Below are positions 16,309 to 23,801 of a stretch of 34,214 bases of DNA, one piece after another. How positions within the stretch are numbered: the stretch's first letter is position 1; every line of letters starts with the position of its first letter. Under the pieces are notes generated by a model that did not search any database, was not told the DNA's origin, and was given only the letters and a program-made list of their open reading frames with translations. The translations under genes were made by a program, and so were the position numbers. The stretch is from Nanobdellota archaeon (GTDB lineage Archaea > Nanobdellota > Nanobdellia > SCGC-AAA011-G17 > ARS1403), in assembly GCA_002687825.1 (NCBI GenBank), contig NZBI01000005.1:60619-94832 (forward strand), written 5' to 3'.

Positions 16309-16575
16309 CTAAGCTTCTCCATAATCATAATCCAAAATTCCTCTCTTTTCTCCTTCCAAGTTTTCCAATTGTCTCTTAAAATAATCACTAAATTCCCCGC
16401 TATAAGAACTAATTTCTCTAGAGATTCTAGCCTGAACAATATCTATATATGGCCAATTAATCTTGTCCATAGGTGTCGAACTAAAAGTACTAGAACACTC
16501 ATCAAGACCCCTTCTTATGGATTCCTCTAATTCAGTTAAGTGAACAACATGTATAGCTAATCCAGGAAACAACAT
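16309..16575 (-). CDS. small hypothetical protein (paralogue B)
   Basis: This 88-residue protein of unknown function has no membrane helix or metal motif. The stretch IDIVQARISREISSYSGEFSDYFKRQLENL lines up with the end of its downstream neighbour. The two share I, S, Y-x-G, D-x-F, R and L at matching spacing, so the pair are probable paralogues. It is divergent from the methyltransferase and shares one palindromic TATA-like box with it. The start codon ATG at 16575 is 25.5 nt from the centre of that box. Confidence 0.6.
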   Translation of the reverse strand: MLFPGLAIHVVHLTELEESIRRGLDECSSTFSSTPMDKINWPYIDIVQARISREISSYSGEFSDYFKRQLENLEGEKRGILDYDYGEA

Positions 16576-16595
16576 ACTTTAATAATAGAATAGGT

Positions 16596-16605
16596 ATTTA
16601 TAAAT
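16596..16605. promoter_or_regulatory. shared bidirectional TATA-like box (paralogue B / methyltransferase)
   Basis: ATTTATAAAT is a perfect 10-bp palindrome centred at 16600.5. It is 25.5 nt from the minus-strand ATG (16575) and 28.5 nt from the plus-strand ATG (16629). The start-to-start distance is 54 bp. Confidence 0.6.
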
Positions 16606-16628
16606 AATTCTATGATTCAAAGATATTT

Positions 16629-17111
16629 ATGGACTACTACGATACAATTTCAGAAGGTTATGAAGAGCTACACAAAGAAGAACAACTAAAGAAAATAAAA
16701 TTAATAAAAAAATTCTTAAAACCAAAACCAACAAATAAATTATTAGATATAGGCTGCGGAACAGGTTTAACAACAATCCCATGGAAATGCAAAAGATATG
16801 GAATAGATCCAGCAAAAAAACTATTAGCAAAAGCTAAAAGTAAAGACAAAGTAATCTACAAAGAAGCAAAAGCAGAAAATATTCCTTTTAAAGATAATTT
16901 CTTCGATATTGTAATCTCCATAACTGCAATTCAAAACTTCTCAAATATAGAAAAAGCATTAAAAGAAATCAAAAGAGTTGGAAAAGATAAATTTATTCTA
17001 ACTTTCTTAAAAAAATCATCTAAAAAAACTAAAATTGATAAATTAATCAAAAAACATTTCAAAATTAAAAAAATTATAGAAGAAGAAAAAGATTTAATCT
17101 ACTTAACATAG
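16629..17111 (+). CDS. class I SAM-dependent methyltransferase
   Basis: This 160-residue Rossmann methyltransferase of the Methyltransf_11 type has motif I LLDIGCGTG (residues 38-46). The acidic end of strand 2 follows (GIDPAKKLLAKA), then KAENIPFKDNFFDIVISITAIQNF for motifs II-III. The C-terminus is truncated relative to typical 200-residue members and ends in a Lys-rich KLIKKHFKIKKIIEEEK. The substrate cannot be inferred. It stands alone on its strand, divergent from paralogue B. Confidence 0.85.
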   Translation: MDYYDTISEGYEELHKEEQLKKIKLIKKFLKPKPTNKLLDIGCGTGLTTIPWKCKRYGIDPAKKLLAKAKSKDKVIYKEAKAENIPFKDNFFDIVISITAIQNFSNIEKALKEIKRVGKDKFILTFLKKSSKKTKIDKLIKKHFKIKKIIEEEKDLIYLT

Positions 17112-17115
17112 AAAA

Positions 17116-17123
17116 TTTAATAA
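17116..17123 (+). promoter_or_regulatory. TATA-like box of the small membrane protein pair
   Basis: TTTAATAA begins 30 nt before the ATG at 17146, the same spacing as the other leaderless promoters. Confidence 0.45.
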
Positions 17124-17145
17124 GAAATAAAGACAACCCCTATTT

Positions 17146-17247
17146 ATGAAAAAAAGAGGTATTCTAGATCCAATTTCCATAATTATAATTATTCTTATAG
17201 TATTATTAATAATTTATCTAATAAAAAAACAATATTTTGGAGGATGA
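17146..17247 (+). CDS. 33-residue single-pass membrane peptide
   Basis: The frame encodes MKKRGILDP, a run of about 17 Ile/Leu/Val residues, then YLIKKQYFGG, i.e. one membrane helix with basic flanks. A TATA-like box at proper spacing precedes it. Its stop (TGA) is directly followed by the ATG of the next membrane protein, and its last codons supply that gene's Shine-Dalgarno (GGAGG). This suggests a translated leader or a small partner subunit. Confidence 0.6.
   Translation: MKKRGILDPISIIIIILIVLLIIYLIKKQYFGG
17239..17243 (+). promoter_or_regulatory. Shine-Dalgarno GGAGG
   Basis: GGAGG lies 4 nt before the ATG at 17248. It is one of the few strong ribosome-binding sites in the window, and it occurs before an internal operon gene as expected when first genes are leaderless. 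Confidence 0.55.
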
Positions 17248-17478
17248 ATGGAAAAGAAAAATAATCTAATCGATGTTATCCTAATACTCTTCGGTTTATT
17301 CATAGCATATCAACTTTTAAGAATCATATTGGGAGGTAGTTGGCAAACAGAAAGTGTAATTCTAGCATTTCTTATATTCAATCTAGGCTTAACTTGGAAA
17401 ATAAATTCGGGTTTTGGAAAACTCAATGCAAAATTAGAAGGTCATCTCGGATGGCACAAAGGAAAAGACAGTAAATAA
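17248..17478 (+). CDS. small two-helix membrane protein
   Basis: This 76-residue protein has two hydrophobic segments, residues about 8-28 (IDVILILFGLFIAYQLLRII) and 36-52 (SVILAFLIFNLGLTW). Its hydrophilic end contains KLNAKLEGHLGWHKGKDSK. I do not know a function. The conserved-looking LEGHLGWHKG tail is probably cytoplasmic by the positive-inside rule. It follows the 33-residue membrane peptide with no gap. Confidence 0.7.
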   Translation: MEKKNNLIDVILILFGLFIAYQLLRIILGGSWQTESVILAFLIFNLGLTWKINSGFGKLNAKLEGHLGWHKGKDSK

Positions 17479-17480
17479 AA

Positions 17481-17609
17481 TTATATTTTACCTTCTTCAT
17501 AACATTTCTGACTACAAAAATTCAAAATCTCTTCACCAAATGGAACTTCCATTACAGCTTCCTCATTTTCTTCATCTACTTGATTCCCACATTCACAACA
17601 GTCAACCAT
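17481..17609 (-). CDS. tiny zinc-binding (TRASH/MYM-like) protein
   Basis: This 42-residue frame runs from the ATG at 17609 to TAA at 17481. It begins MVDCCECGNQ and contains FCSQKCYEEG. C4-x2-C7 with F-C32-x3-C36-Y gives a four-cysteine treble-clef-like site of the TRASH/MYM type, used in metal sensing or handling or as a protein-binding zinc ribbon. It lies 7 nt downstream of the surface-protein gene. A TTTAAA inside the end of that gene is only about 22.5 nt from the ATG, so an own promoter is uncertain. Confidence 0.72.
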   Translation of the reverse strand: MVDCCECGNQVDEENEEAVMEVPFGEEILNFCSQKCYEEGKI

Positions 17610-17616
17610 TTTTTAA

Positions 17617-19083
17617 TTAGTCAAAAATTTTAAACATATTTCGATCATTAGAACCTTTTTTATCATCTTCAGACTTAACAGGATTTTCTCTTTTAACTTT
17701 ACTAACTAAATGATTAATATCTTCTTGTTTGATAGTATCATCTTTAGTATGTGTTCTTTCAAGAATATGCTTACCTTTTTCAGCAACATTCTTCAAATCT
17801 TTCTTTCCTGTTTTGATAAAACTTTTACCTTTCCTAACAACCATATAAATAAAAAATAGAAATACAAAAGTCAAAGCTCCCCATCCAGCATAACTACTCC
17901 CACTAAATCTTCTGCCTTCCAAAACAACACTACCAGTTATAGCATTTCCACTATCTACAGTAACTTTATATTCTCCAGCATAGGAAACTTCCTTATTCAA
18001 ATCAAACGTAATTGTCTGATTAGGTTTCAAAATTGTCTCTTTAACAAAAACTACTTCACTAGCCCCTTCTAGTTTTACTTCAATAGGACTATCATAATCA
18101 ACATTTCCTGTATTTTTAACAAATAAATCACTACCCATTAACCACGTCTCTTTAGTTTTACTCTCTTCAACAATAAAATCTTTTACAACTTCTAAACCAC
18201 CACCATTAGCTCTAATTTTCCAAGTTCCAGGTACAGAAAATCCGTCTAATTCAACATCAAAAATATCATTTGTAGGAACATTTTTTGTATATTCAAGTCC
18301 TCCTTCAGGATTAAAAACTTCAACAACAACATCACCCTTAATCACTCCACCGGATTGATCAGAAATAAAAGCATCTCCACTAATAGTAGTTCCAGGAGCA
18401 TAAGAATCTAAAACATTCAAACCAATAACAGTCGGAACTGCAGCAATTTTAAAGCTTGCAAAATCTTCTCCTTTATTACCATTTAAATCTTCAACCTTAA
18501 ATAAAATTTCATGTTTACCAGCAATTATATCTAAAGGCAAAATATGATTATAACTAAATTCACCACTTTCCAAATTAATTAAATTTTCAACTCCATCTAT
18601 AGTCAAACTTGCTCCTCCATTTTCGACAATTTCTCCATTTAATTTATGTGCACTTCCAGTAATAACAACAACATCTCCAGGTTCAGCAAGTAATTTATCA
18701 ACTATAGCATTAGCTTTTAATTCATCCGTAATCAAAAAAGTATTTGAGGTCCTCTCAAAATCCTCAACAGCACCTTCAACACTAACTAAAAAATTACAAC
18801 TTCCCATCAATCTCTCTCTAGTAGGAATCTCCAAATCAAAATCATGTACTTCATCAGCAACTAAATCAATTAAACTAAAATAAGCAGGTAAAGATTCATC
18901 ATCACAATAAAGATCTATCTTCAAAGCTCCAACAACTCCTTCACTATATGAAATACTACTTTTAACATTAATTTTCTCTCCAATATTATATTTTTCTCTA
19001 GTAAAATCATCTATTGTAATCTCAGCTAATACTAATTGTATAGAAAGTAAAACTAATACTAAGTATATCAAACTCTTTTTCAT
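17617..19083 (-). CDS. exported Ig-like surface protein with C-terminal membrane anchor
   Basis: This 488-residue protein has a signal peptide (1-20, ending VLA|EI). It carries several beta-sandwich modules, including EPGDVVVITGSAHKLNGE and YAPGTTISGDAFISDQSG segments typical of archaeal Ig-like repeats. A late CARDB-like module (FVKNTGNVDYDSPIEVKLEG) precedes a membrane helix near residues 400-418 and a 70-residue charged cytoplasmic tail. It is probably a cell-envelope protein with a structural or adhesive role. Its TATATATAAA element (19104-19113) faces away from thrS and is separate from the thrS box. Confidence 0.82.
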   Translation of the reverse strand: MKKSLIYLVLVLLSIQLVLAEITIDDFTREKYNIGEKINVKSSISYSEGVVGALKIDLYCDDESLPAYFSLIDLVADEVHDFDLEIPTRERLMGSCNFLVSVEGAVEDFERTSNTFLITDELKANAIVDKLLAEPGDVVVITGSAHKLNGEIVENGGASLTIDGVENLINLESGEFSYNHILPLDIIAGKHEILFKVEDLNGNKGEDFASFKIAAVPTVIGLNVLDSYAPGTTISGDAFISDQSGGVIKGDVVVEVFNPEGGLEYTKNVPTNDIFDVELDGFSVPGTWKIRANGGGLEVVKDFIVEESKTKETWLMGSDLFVKNTGNVDYDSPIEVKLEGASEVVFVKETILKPNQTITFDLNKEVSYAGEYKVTVDSGNAITGSVVLEGRRFSGSSYAGWGALTFVFLFFIYMVVRKGKSFIKTGKKDLKNVAEKGKHILERTHTKDDTIKQEDINHLVSKVKRENPVKSEDDKKGSNDRNMFKIFD

Positions 19084-19103
19084 AAGGAACTTTAAGTATA
19101 ACT

Positions 19104-19113
19104 TATATATAAA
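19104..19113 (-). promoter_or_regulatory. TATA box of the Ig-like surface protein
   Basis: Read on the minus strand it is TTTATATATA, starting 30 nt before the ATG (A at 19083). Confidence 0.5.
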
Positions 19114-19133
19114 TTTACTGTCAATCCATTATC

Positions 19134-19139
19134 TTTAAA
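19134..19139 (+). promoter_or_regulatory. TATA-like box of thrS
   Basis: TTTAAA centred 27.5 nt upstream of the thrS ATG at 19164, with no Shine-Dalgarno, again a leaderless layout. Confidence 0.55.
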
Positions 19140-19163
19140 TAGTTAATATTTCTAAATTAAATC

Positions 19164-20903
19164 ATGGATAAATCATTAGAAAAGGTAAGACATTCCACGG
19201 CACACATATTAGCTATTGCTATAAAAGAACTATTTCCAAAAGCTAAACTAGGAATGGGCCCTGCAATTGAAGAAGGGTTCTATTATGATTTTGACAATTT
19301 AACTATAACTGAAGACAGCTTAAAAAGAATAGAAAAAAGAATGAAGCAAATAATAAAACAAAACTTAAAATTTACAAAATCCAAAGTACCAAAAGCAAAT
19401 GCTAAATCTTTATTAAAAGATGAACCATATAAATTAGAATTATTAGAAGATTTAACAGATAAAGAAATTTCTTTTTACACTTCAGGAGAATTTAAAGACT
19501 TATGTAAAGGTCCTCATGTTTCATCCACTAAAAATCTAAAAGCTTTCAAATTATTATCTGTAGCAGGAGCATATTGGAAAGGTGACTCTAAAAATAAAAT
19601 GCTTACAAGGATTTATGGAACTGCCTTCAAAACTGAAAAAGAATTAACAGAATATTTAGTACAAAAAGAAGAAGCTGAAGCTAGAAACCATATAAAATTA
19701 GGAAAACAACTAGGAATTTTCACAATAAATAAATTAGTTGGGAAAGGATTACCCTTATGGCTTCCAAAAGGAAACATCATTAAAGAAGAAGTAGAAAAAT
19801 TAGCGAAAGAAAAAGAAACAGAAGCAGGTTATCAAAGAGTAACAACTCCCCACATAGCAAAAAAGGAATTATTCCTAAAATCAGGACATTTACCATATTA
19901 CGAAGAAGATATGTATCCTGGAATGAAGATGGATGATGGAGTATATTTTCTAAGAGCAATGAATTGTCCAGAACATCATTTAATTTTCAAACATCAATTA
20001 AGAAGTTACAGAGATCTACCATTAAGATTAGCAGAATATGGGACATGTTATAGAAATGAATTATCTGGAACTTTAGCAGGCCTATTAAGGGTAAGAATGT
20101 TAAGTATGAATGATGCTCATATTTACTGTAGAAAAGATCAAATTGAAGAAGAAATGAAGAGTGTTATTAAACTCACTGATGATTATTATAAGATCTTTGG
20201 ATTAGGAGATTATTGGTTCAGATTATCTTTATGGGGACCAAAAAATAAATCTAAATACATTAATGAACCTGAAAACTGGAAATATTCAGAAGAGACAATA
20301 AGAAAAGTCTTAAAGAAATTAAAAGTTAAATTCGTTGAGGTGGAAGACGAAGCAGCATTCTATGGACCAAAACTAGATGTACAATTCAAAGCTGTAACAG
20401 GAAGAGAAGAAACATTATCCACAACACAGTTAGATTTTGCAGCAAAAACAAGGTTTGATTTAAGATATCAAGACAAAAACGGAGAGATGAACAATGAAGT
20501 TTTCGTAATTCATAGAGCGCCTTTATCCGTTCATGAAAGATTCCTAGCATTTTTGATAGAACATTATGCAGGGAAATTTCCATTATGGTTAGCTCCCGTA
20601 CAAATTAAATTATTATCCTTAACTGATAGAAACGCAAAACATGTAGAAAAGCTAGCTAAAGAATTCAAAAAAGAAAATCTAAGGGTAGAACTAGATACAA
20701 GATCAGAATCTATGTCTAAAAAAGTTAGGGATGCTCAAACTGAATTAGTTCCCTTAATCTTAACAATAGGAGATAAAGAACAAAAAGCTAACACTTTAGC
20801 AATAAGAACTTTGGATGGAAAAGTTAAATTCGGAGTCAAAACTAAAGATTTCATAAAAAAAGTAAAGACAAGTGTAGAGACAAGAAAAGATGCAAACATT
20901 TAA
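19164..20903 (+). CDS. thrS: threonyl-tRNA synthetase, bacterial type without TGS domain
   Basis: This 579-residue enzyme charges tRNA-Thr. The N-terminus goes straight into the bacterial/eukaryotic editing (N2) domain: H10-S-T-A-H14, then C114-KGPH118 completing the HxxxH/CxxxH site that clears Ser-tRNA. The usual N-terminal TGS domain of about 60 residues is absent. The class II catalytic core has zinc ligands C268 (MNCPEH), H319 (NDAH) and H450 (VIHRAPL), then the anticodon-binding domain with PLILTIGDKE. Most archaea use a D-aminoacyl-deacylase-like editing domain instead, so this gene likely came from bacteria. It overlaps the next gene by 14 nt. Confidence 0.96.
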   Translation: MDKSLEKVRHSTAHILAIAIKELFPKAKLGMGPAIEEGFYYDFDNLTITEDSLKRIEKRMKQIIKQNLKFTKSKVPKANAKSLLKDEPYKLELLEDLTDKEISFYTSGEFKDLCKGPHVSSTKNLKAFKLLSVAGAYWKGDSKNKMLTRIYGTAFKTEKELTEYLVQKEEAEARNHIKLGKQLGIFTINKLVGKGLPLWLPKGNIIKEEVEKLAKEKETEAGYQRVTTPHIAKKELFLKSGHLPYYEEDMYPGMKMDDGVYFLRAMNCPEHHLIFKHQLRSYRDLPLRLAEYGTCYRNELSGTLAGLLRVRMLSMNDAHIYCRKDQIEEEMKSVIKLTDDYYKIFGLGDYWFRLSLWGPKNKSKYINEPENWKYSEETIRKVLKKLKVKFVEVEDEAAFYGPKLDVQFKAVTGREETLSTTQLDFAAKTRFDLRYQDKNGEMNNEVFVIHRAPLSVHERFLAFLIEHYAGKFPLWLAPVQIKLLSLTDRNAKHVEKLAKEFKKENLRVELDTRSESMSKKVRDAQTELVPLILTIGDKEQKANTLAIRTLDGKVKFGVKTKDFIKKVKTSVETRKDANI

Positions 20904-21354
20904 AGAAGCAATTAAAGATCTATCCAAACAAGAAATCTTCACCAACTTCAAAGGAGATTTAGTAAGTGTTTTTGGAATTTTAGAAAAAAATAATATAACT
21001 TGGCAATTAAATTACAAAGATAATGAAAACAATATAACAACCTTCACTCCTTCAGAAAGTAAGAAATCAGAAAAACAAAAAGCTTTGGAAGAAGACACCA
21101 ACTTACAAACAATAAACGCAGAAGAAGTAAAAGTTGACATTGACAAAGCTCTAGAAATTCTAAACAATATTTTAAAAGAATATAATGAAGAAATAACAAA
21201 AACAATAATCTCCTTACATAAAAAAGATTTAATTTTCTGGAACTTCACTTTACTAACAACTTCATTAAAAGTCATTAATATTAGAATAAATGCAATTAAC
21301 GAAGAAATAATCTTAAACAAAGTTAATTCTGTTTTAGAATTTAGAAAAAATTAA
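20890..21354 (+). CDS. hypothetical protein co-transcribed with thrS
   Basis: This 154-residue, acidic, mostly helical protein is one I do not recognise. The middle is low-complexity (SESKKSEKQKALEEDTN). The second half is an amphipathic helix pair (KALEILNNILKEYNEEITKT) followed by a strand-rich stretch (FWNFTLLTTSLKVINIRIN). The frame overlaps the thrS end by 14 nt, so it depends on the thrS promoter. No function is proposed. Confidence 0.65.
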   Translation: MQTFKEAIKDLSKQEIFTNFKGDLVSVFGILEKNNITWQLNYKDNENNITTFTPSESKKSEKQKALEEDTNLQTINAEEVKVDIDKALEILNNILKEYNEEITKTIISLHKKDLIFWNFTLLTTSLKVINIRINAINEEIILNKVNSVLEFRKN

Positions 21355-21425
21355 TTGAAAGTTAGCTATCAAACAGTTGTAACTTAAATATATAAGTAAG
21401 AAATATTTCTAAGATACAATAGGTG

Positions 21426-21539
21426 ATGCTATTGTCTGATGAAGATATAAAAAAGAGATTGAGAGAAATAGACGAGGAAGTGGATAAAATAGCCGAAGAG
21501 TCAGAAAACATTGCAAAAATGTTCTTCTCATTATTTTGA
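21426..21539 (+). CDS. 37-residue acidic helical peptide
   Basis: The frame MLLSDEDIKKRLREIDEE... ends in AKMFFSLF and is a single charged amphipathic helix with a hydrophobic end. GGTGAT at 21422-21427 matches the archaeal Shine-Dalgarno, so a GTG (21423), this ATG or the TTG at 21432 could be the start. An AT-rich box around 21384-21395 is a possible promoter. It overlaps the convergent gene end by 9 nt. It is real only if conserved. Confidence 0.45.
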   Translation: MLLSDEDIKKRLREIDEEVDKIAEESENIAKMFFSLF

Positions 21540-21929
21540 TTCTCTATTTTCTACAAGTCCCAAACTAACAGACTCTTTGACTTTAGATTTGAGGGCCAAG
21601 TTCTTTTGAAGAAGCATATCAAATCCTTTATTCAAAGTCACAAATCTCAATTCCATTAAGATTTTTTCAACCGCCATAGTAGAGAGTAGAATGATGATAA
21701 AAATAGCTGCTATTGAACGAGAATTATAATCAAATACTAAAATTACGTACAAAAATCCTAATTGTTCAACTAAGTAAATAATTATAAAAAATAAGTCCAA
21801 AACGGTTTTATTTCTTAAGATAAAATGTTTAGAATTGTGAGCACATCTTTCGATGTTCCACCAAATTTTGCCACATTTTGTCCTAGGATCCTCTTTTCTC
21901 TTAGGATAAATTTCATCAGACAGTTCCAT
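21531..21929 (-). CDS. hypothetical two-helix membrane protein
   Basis: This protein of about 132 residues has two adjacent membrane helices (DLFFIIIYLVEQLGFLYVIL and SIAAIFIIILLSTMAVEKIL), a Cys/Trp-containing N-terminal segment (KCGKIWWNIERCAHN) and a charged C-terminus. A start at Met6 of the longest frame (21929) is preferred, because TTTTAAAA at 21951-21958 is 25.5 nt away from it and only 10.5 nt from the first Met (21944). I do not recognise the family. It follows the MoxR-DUF58-VWA cluster but has its own promoter. Confidence 0.6.
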   Translation of the reverse strand: MELSDEIYPKRKEDPRTKCGKIWWNIERCAHNSKHFILRNKTVLDLFFIIIYLVEQLGFLYVILVFDYNSRSIAAIFIIILLSTMAVEKILMELRFVTLNKGFDMLLQKNLALKSKVKESVSLGLVENRESK

Positions 21930-21950
21930 AAAACCAAGAAACATATATTA

Positions 21951-21958
21951 TTTTAAAA
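21951..21958 (-). promoter_or_regulatory. TATA-like box of the 21531-21929 membrane protein
   Basis: TTTTAAAA centred at 21954.5, 25.5 nt from the ATG at 21929. It decides the start over the upstream ATG at 21944. Confidence 0.45.
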
Positions 21959-21982
21959 CTATTTATGTAATTCATAATCTAA

Positions 21983-22885
21983 TTAAGGTAAACTTCTATA
22001 TTTAGTATTCATCAAACTCCATTCTAATAACAATAAACTCAACCCAATTAACATAAAAGATATAGTTAAATTATAACTTAATCTCTGAACTTTACTCTTA
22101 GAAATATCAGAAAAAGCATCTTTTAACTCTTCTAAATTCTCAACTTTAAAATATTGCCCTCCTGTTTGCGAAGCAATTTCCATTAAAGGCTCTTCATTTA
22201 GTCTACTCAAAACATCGCTCCCTTCAATAAACCTTCCTCCTGTTGGAGTACCAATCCCAATAGTATGGACTAAAATTTTCTTTTCATTCAAATATTGTAT
22301 AGCTCCTCTAGGACTTAAACCAACATTACTCTGCCCATCTGTTAATATAACTAAAACATTTCCTTCTTCTTTTTCGAATAACAAATTAGAAGCAGTAACC
22401 ATAGAATCCCCAATAGCCGTACCTCCAATTTCTTCAATACCAATTCCATTAATTGCTTTTCTTAAATCTCTTTTACTTTCAGTCATTTTCTGTTTGATAA
22501 ACGTAGTCCCTGTGAAAGTAGCTACGGCCATATTAACAACTCCAGGAAAAGAATTTAAAAAACTCAAGGCCGCATCTTTAGCAGCTTCAATTCTATTGGG
22601 CTCATAATCTTCAGCCAACATACTTACACTAGCATCTATCAAAACAGCATAATCAAATGTACTTCCTTGTCCAGTATACCAATAAGTTGTACCAGCTGCA
22701 GAAAAAACCAAAAAAGAAATAATAATAATTCTTAATAACAACAAAGAAAAATTCTTACTAGTGACTTTCTTCCCAGTTAATTTTTCAATAACTTCATAAT
22801 TAGCAAACCTCAACGCTTTTCTTTTAGTATATTTTAAACTAAAAAAATGAATTATAACTAAAATTGGAAGAACTATGAAAAACAA
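21983..22885 (-). CDS. membrane-anchored von Willebrand factor A protein (BatA/BatB-like)
   Basis: This protein of about 300 residues has a VWA domain flanked by membrane helices: two at the N-terminus (FFIVLPILVIIHFF and LLLLRIIIISFLVFSA) and one at the C-terminus. The MIDAS metal site shows D-A-S-V-S (IDASVSM), a Thr in GGTAIGDS and D in LTDGQSN. It is probably the partner engaged by the MoxR ATPase and DUF58 protein encoded upstream. The TTG at 22885 is the only standard start. The frame continues upstream as PIVTFDNPEYLL, matching the F-x-N-P-x-x-L opening of BatA-like proteins, with no ATG, GTG or TTG. An ATA (22915, overlapping the DUF58 stop as ATAG) or ATT (22921) start is therefore possible. 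Confidence 0.88.
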   Translation of the reverse strand: MFFIVLPILVIIHFFSLKYTKRKALRFANYEVIEKLTGKKVTSKNFSLLLLRIIIISFLVFSAAGTTYWYTGQGSTFDYAVLIDASVSMLAEDYEPNRIEAAKDAALSFLNSFPGVVNMAVATFTGTTFIKQKMTESKRDLRKAINGIGIEEIGGTAIGDSMVTASNLLFEKEEGNVLVILTDGQSNVGLSPRGAIQYLNEKKILVHTIGIGTPTGGRFIEGSDVLSRLNEEPLMEIASQTGGQYFKVENLEELKDAFSDISKSKVQRLSYNLTISFMLIGLSLLLLEWSLMNTKYRSLP

Positions 22886-22911
22886 TAAATATTCAGGGTT
22901 ATCAAATGTAA

Positions 22912-23796
22912 CTATCGGAATTTTTGCTCCCTCCTAGCAAACATTTTAATAAGAGGATTAACAAAATCCTTATCTGTACTTAAGCTCAAAAACTCTGAAC
23001 CAGCTTTCTTAAAAACTTCCTCTAATTGATATTCTTGTTTTTTAACATACTTAGAATATTTCTTACTTATAGATTTAGGATGTAAAGATAACTTCTCACT
23101 ACCATAAGGATCTTCAACAACAACATCTCCAACATCTTCTGGCAATTCCCTATCTCTAGGATCTCTAACCATCAAAGCAATAACATCAAATTTAGCAGAA
23201 ACTTTTTTAATATATTTTTCCCAACCCTTTTGCAATCCAATAAAATCAGAAACAATGAATAATAAACTACTTCCTTCTAAAAACTGCAAAGTAAAATCTA
23301 AAGCCTTATTCAAATCATACCTCCCCCCGTATAATTTTGAATTTGTCAAAGCCCCTAATAAAAAATAATATTGCTTCTCTCCACTCTGCGGCTTAATCCC
23401 TCTAACTATTTTGTCATTAAACATCCCGATCCCAATACTATCATCATTCTGCATAGAAGCGTAAGAAAGACTAGCAATTAGTTCAGCACCATATTGATTT
23501 TTCAATCTCTCAGTACTTCCAAATAACATACTAGTACTAACATCAAATAGAAAATAAATATTTAAATTCCTCTCTTCTTTAAATTCTTTAATTAACAAAC
23601 CATTAGTTCTAACACTCGCCTTCCAATCTATCAAAGAACTATCATCCTCCGGCATATATTTTCTAAATCCATCAAATTCTAGACCACTACCTTTAAAAGC
23701 ACTTTTATAATTTCCAGTCATTTTAGAAGTCGTGAAACCTTTAGTAACAATATCCAATTGAGTAACTAAATTTTTAACTTTTAATTTGAATGCCAT
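22912..23796 (-). CDS. DUF58 protein
   Basis: This 294-residue DUF58 family protein is the usual companion of MoxR ATPases. The signature FKGSGLEFDGFRKYMPEDD followed by SLIDWKASVRTNGLLIKEF is clear. The C-terminal two thirds fold as a VWA-like domain with FLFDVSTSM as a MIDAS-like site. There is no membrane helix. It starts 5 nt after the moxR stop and overlaps the probable true start of the VWA gene, so all three are one transcript. In bacteria such sets act as a chaperone-like system for complex assembly or stress, and the archaeal target is unknown. Confidence 0.9.
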   Translation of the reverse strand: MAFKLKVKNLVTQLDIVTKGFTTSKMTGNYKSAFKGSGLEFDGFRKYMPEDDSSLIDWKASVRTNGLLIKEFKEERNLNIYFLFDVSTSMLFGSTERLKNQYGAELIASLSYASMQNDDSIGIGMFNDKIVRGIKPQSGEKQYYFLLGALTNSKLYGGRYDLNKALDFTLQFLEGSSLLFIVSDFIGLQKGWEKYIKKVSAKFDVIALMVRDPRDRELPEDVGDVVVEDPYGSEKLSLHPKSISKKYSKYVKKQEYQLEEVFKKAGSEFLSLSTDKDFVNPLIKMFARREQKFR

Positions 23797-23801
23797 TTTA
23801 A

